Position numbers and translations under genes: made by a program. Positions 61,601 through 64,000 of a stretch of 64,000 bases of DNA are shown piece by piece. How positions within the stretch are numbered: the stretch's first letter is position 1; every line of letters starts with the position of its first letter. Location of the stretch: NCBI RefSeq assembly GCF_001522545.3, contig NC_031770.1, positions 86,591,594 to 86,655,593 of the forward strand. The letters are read 5' to 3'. Below the pieces are notes generated by a model. That model was not told the DNA's origin and did no database searches. It was given only the letters and a program-made list of their open reading frames with translations. Source of the stretch: Parus major. Taxonomy: Eukaryota; Chordata; Aves; Passeriformes; Paridae.

Positions 61601-61947
61601 AATAATTATTTATCATTTATTTTCATAAAAATACACGCTGTCTTCAGACCAAGAAAAACCTCTATCTATATATGACTAAAAAAATTCTGGTGTGCAGAGG
61701 TCCTACAGTCAAAATCACTTGTGTCTCAGTCAGACAATTTTAATTTCAGTTAATCTTGGGGCCCCTTATTCTGGATGGCATTGAAGCATTTTCCAGAATA
61801 TTTTACGATCCCAGGTTTAAAAAAAACCAAAAAAAAAAACCCCAAAAAATGAAAAAAAAAAAAACCAAAACAAAAAAAACAACAACAAAAAAACAAAACA
61901 AAAACAAAAACCCAAACATATTTCAGATGGGAAACTCCCTGTCCATT
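58691..61947. other. Non-coding stretch, no gene recognised
   Basis: AT-rich, with a GC-richer patch at 59870-60290 that I cannot assign to a repeat, a hairpin at 61161-61191 and the A-rich tract at 61818-61920. ORFs of up to 88 codons in the GC-rich patch overlap on both strands and have no motif. Confidence 0.5.
61818..61920. repeat. A/C-rich low-complexity tract
   Basis: Runs of A with CC and CAA interruptions, like 43931-44106. It lies just upstream of a CR1 tail. The lysine-rich 98-codon ORF at 61756-62052 is an artefact of it. Confidence 0.9.
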
Positions 61948-62005
61948 ACAGGGGTATTGGAACTAAGGTCCCTTGCAGCAATAATCATTTATGATTCTAT
62001 GATGG
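61948..62005 (+). mobile_element. CR1 LINE 3' tail (short, decayed)
   Basis: GGGGTATTGGAACTAAGGTC and CATTTATGATTCTATGATGG match the CR1 3' end with its ATTCTATGAT-type tail. Confidence 0.7.
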
Positions 62006-63419
62006 TTTTGTGTCACCACACTCTCTTAACTGTACTCGTGATAATGCCATAAATGTCAATTTCATTTGATATTGGTTATTTTCCTAAAATAGTGATCATT
62101 TATTTCAATTATATTGTTGTCCTTCAATTTGTCTTTAAGTTCTCTCCAAATCTTGCTCTAAGTGTTTTCTGGAAATACTGCCAAGATAACAAATATCCAT
62201 TTCTAAGAGTCCACTTGGGACATAGAGTAAAATGTATATTTTCCCTTCAAACTTCAAAAGACTTTATGGTATTCTAGTATTCTAGTATTCTAGTTAGTAT
62301 TCATTATCAGGGATGACTCAGGTAATTGTTTTCATAATCTTGAATGAGTATTCCATGTCTTCCTGGACTATAAAAGGTAGTAAATTGAATAGTTATCATT
62401 TAATGTTATCTGAAAGACTAAGGAAATAGTCAATATTTAATGATGACTGTATAACTAAGACTAATTCCTAAGCTAAAAGTAATAGTTGGTCTTGCCTCTT
62501 GAGTTTCACATTATATTTAAAAAATGCTTTAAATATTATAGGGAAAAATATGTTTGCATGCATTGAAGATAATTTTGTAACATTTCCATATCTACAACAT
62601 TTTCCTCTTCAGTATTTTATTTTTACTAGGTTATTATCTTATTACTAATTTAATATTAATCTTAGTTGTAAGTCTTTTCAATTTAACTTAGATGAATTAA
62701 AAGTGATCTTTTATGCTAAAATAAAAGATTTTTAACGTTATTCCTTGTATTTGTAGTGTCACAAGTAATACTATTTTGCTTATGCTCTCAAAACATGACA
62801 CTATATGGAAGAATGACCTTTAGTACTTCTAGTAAGTTAAGGTATGCTGTGCTATAAATATCTGATGAGGAAAGATTATGCTGAGATTTTAACAGGCTGA
62901 CAGCATCTTATCTTATAGCTGCACACATTTCTTGAAAGCAGGAAAGGCAATTTACCCTCCACTGTGACTATTTATTAGCTTTTTAATTGTCTTGGACTAC
63001 TTCTGTACAAGAAACCATTAAATCATTGCAGAAAAGAAAGAATGTGCACGGTGGGTGAGAGCATCTGTGTTGTTAATTTCTAAGTAAATAAATATCACGT
63101 ATTCAAACACAATTTTGAACACCTGTTCAAGAGCAATTTAAGGTAATATTATATTCTTGGTCAGTTACTGTTTAAGCACTTGTTGATGGAATGGATTACT
63201 GAGAAGGACAAAGAAGCAATTTCTAGTCACAACTACTCTCTTGTTTGTGGTAGGAATACTTAGAAATGGGCATCTAGATTTGATTCCCTAGAAATAAATT
63301 TTGTCTTTGAATTAAAAACATACAGCTTTTGGGGAAAAAAATCACTAAAAATAGTAGGGTCTCCTACTCTTTTGTTTCAGTAGATGCAAAAACATCTTTA
63401 TAAGAAACCTGATATGACA
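62006..63419. other. Non-coding stretch, no gene seen
   Basis: AT-rich unique-looking sequence. It includes a three-copy 8-bp repeat at 62270-62293 and a single 74-codon ORF (62053-62277) without motif. Confidence 0.5.
62270..62293. repeat. 8-bp tandem repeat TATTCTAG x3
   Basis: Three perfect units, followed by a partial copy after TTAG. Too short to classify further. Confidence 0.9.
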
Positions 63420-64000
63420 ATGTCACAGATGGAGTGGCTTCACTCACAAGAGAAGCAACAATATGTTTATTGATATAAAACAGCCATTTACCCAAGTTTG
63501 ATACTAAAAGCCACAGTGGTTTAACATTACTCAATGGCAAAGGTACAGGTACACTTGATTATTTATCAATTAATTATTTATTATAACAGACAATAAAGTC
63601 AGACAAAATTATCAAAGATATATCCTTTTTGATTTAGGAAGGACACCCTTGAATTTTAAAATTCTTCTCCAAGAGGAGTTTTGGTGCAACTGATCCTCTT
63701 CTAGTCTGAAACTTGTTCAGTGTTTATGTCTAAAGGTGTGCAAAGCCACTCAAATATATCAGTTAAAATTTCAAATTTTAGCATACTATAAATCACTTAC
63801 CAAGGATCTGTTGCAGCAAGGAGGGTCTGCAGCTCAAGGAGTAACCTTGAGAGGTGCCCCTAGTGAGGGGAACATCCTGCTGTGTTCTGAACATTCACTG
63901 TCATGCAAGAGAGTGCAACAGTTTATAGAGGAAGATAACTGAATTATAACCATACCTACATGCAGACCACAGAAGTTGATTTTTATTACACTTGGCTCAA
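63420..64000 (-). mobile_element. Possible LTR-type element running off the right edge
   Basis: The sequence style (TGTCACAGATGGAGTGGCTT near the left end, a TTTATTGAT that reads as ATCAATAAA on the minus strand, and two tight hairpins at 63833-63870) is reminiscent of bird retroviral LTRs in reverse orientation. I cannot match it to another copy in this window, and the right end lies outside. The 68-codon ORF at 63736-63942 has no motif. Confidence 0.25.

Noticed and set aside
61756..62052. Lysine-rich 98-codon ORF
   Set aside because: Runs through a poly-A/C tract and into a CR1 tail.
1..64000. tRNA, rRNA, snRNA genes or bacterial-type operons, promoters and terminators
   Set aside because: I saw no cloverleaf, snRNA or rRNA signature and no gene clusters; the window reads as vertebrate intron and repeat DNA.

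Overview
This window looks like intronic and accessory DNA from a vertebrate nuclear chromosome, most likely a bird and probably a songbird. The evidence is the repeats. There are at least eleven CR1-type LINE remnants, several ending in the bird-typical ATTCTATG-like 3' tail, and several long terminal repeats (LTRs) whose sequence I recognise as common bird endogenous-retrovirus LTRs. There are no mammalian-type repeats, no bacterial gene structure and no operons. The DNA is AT-rich. Family names here come from memory of repeat consensus sequences, not from a search.

The only convincing host coding sequence is one 105-bp exon at 1766-1870 on the + strand. It encodes most of an EGF-like domain, is flanked by good splice sites and is phase 1 at both ends. 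I see no other exon in the remaining 62 kb, so downstream DNA reads as one very large intron, or as intron followed by intergenic DNA. A large multi-EGF gene with giant introns fits; EYS is my first guess, with crumbs-type genes as alternatives, but the gene is not proven.

Layout: 1-1055 is an antisense LTR cut by a 325-base assembly gap. 1766-1870 is the EGF exon. 6671-6917 is the 3' end of the same LTR family. 10445-11180 and 13941-14530 are antisense CR1 pieces on either side of a sense LTR of a second family (12618-13059). 18835-19500 is a sense CR1 piece. 22880-24122 is a CR1 piece split by an antisense LTR of the second family. 25640-26236 (LTR) lies next to 26276-27352 (CR1 with reverse-transcriptase remains). 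27353-40130 is mostly unique AT-rich DNA with one CR1 tail. 40131-40544 is the 5' half of a first-family LTR. 48418-49110 is a nest of CR1 pieces holding a 26-bp perfect palindrome. 49795-50372 is an internally deleted CR1. 51130 to about 51785 is an antisense LTR of a third type. CR1 tails or fragments lie at 52425, 58465 and 61948. The right edge may enter another LTR element. The rest is unique intron-like sequence with simple repeats.

Nothing works together as a pathway or defence system here. Open reading frames in the window are short and are explained by chance, by low-complexity tracts or by decayed CR1 coding sequence. I did not find a new biological system. The best leads are the identity of the EGF gene, the nested insertions and a few perfect hairpins.
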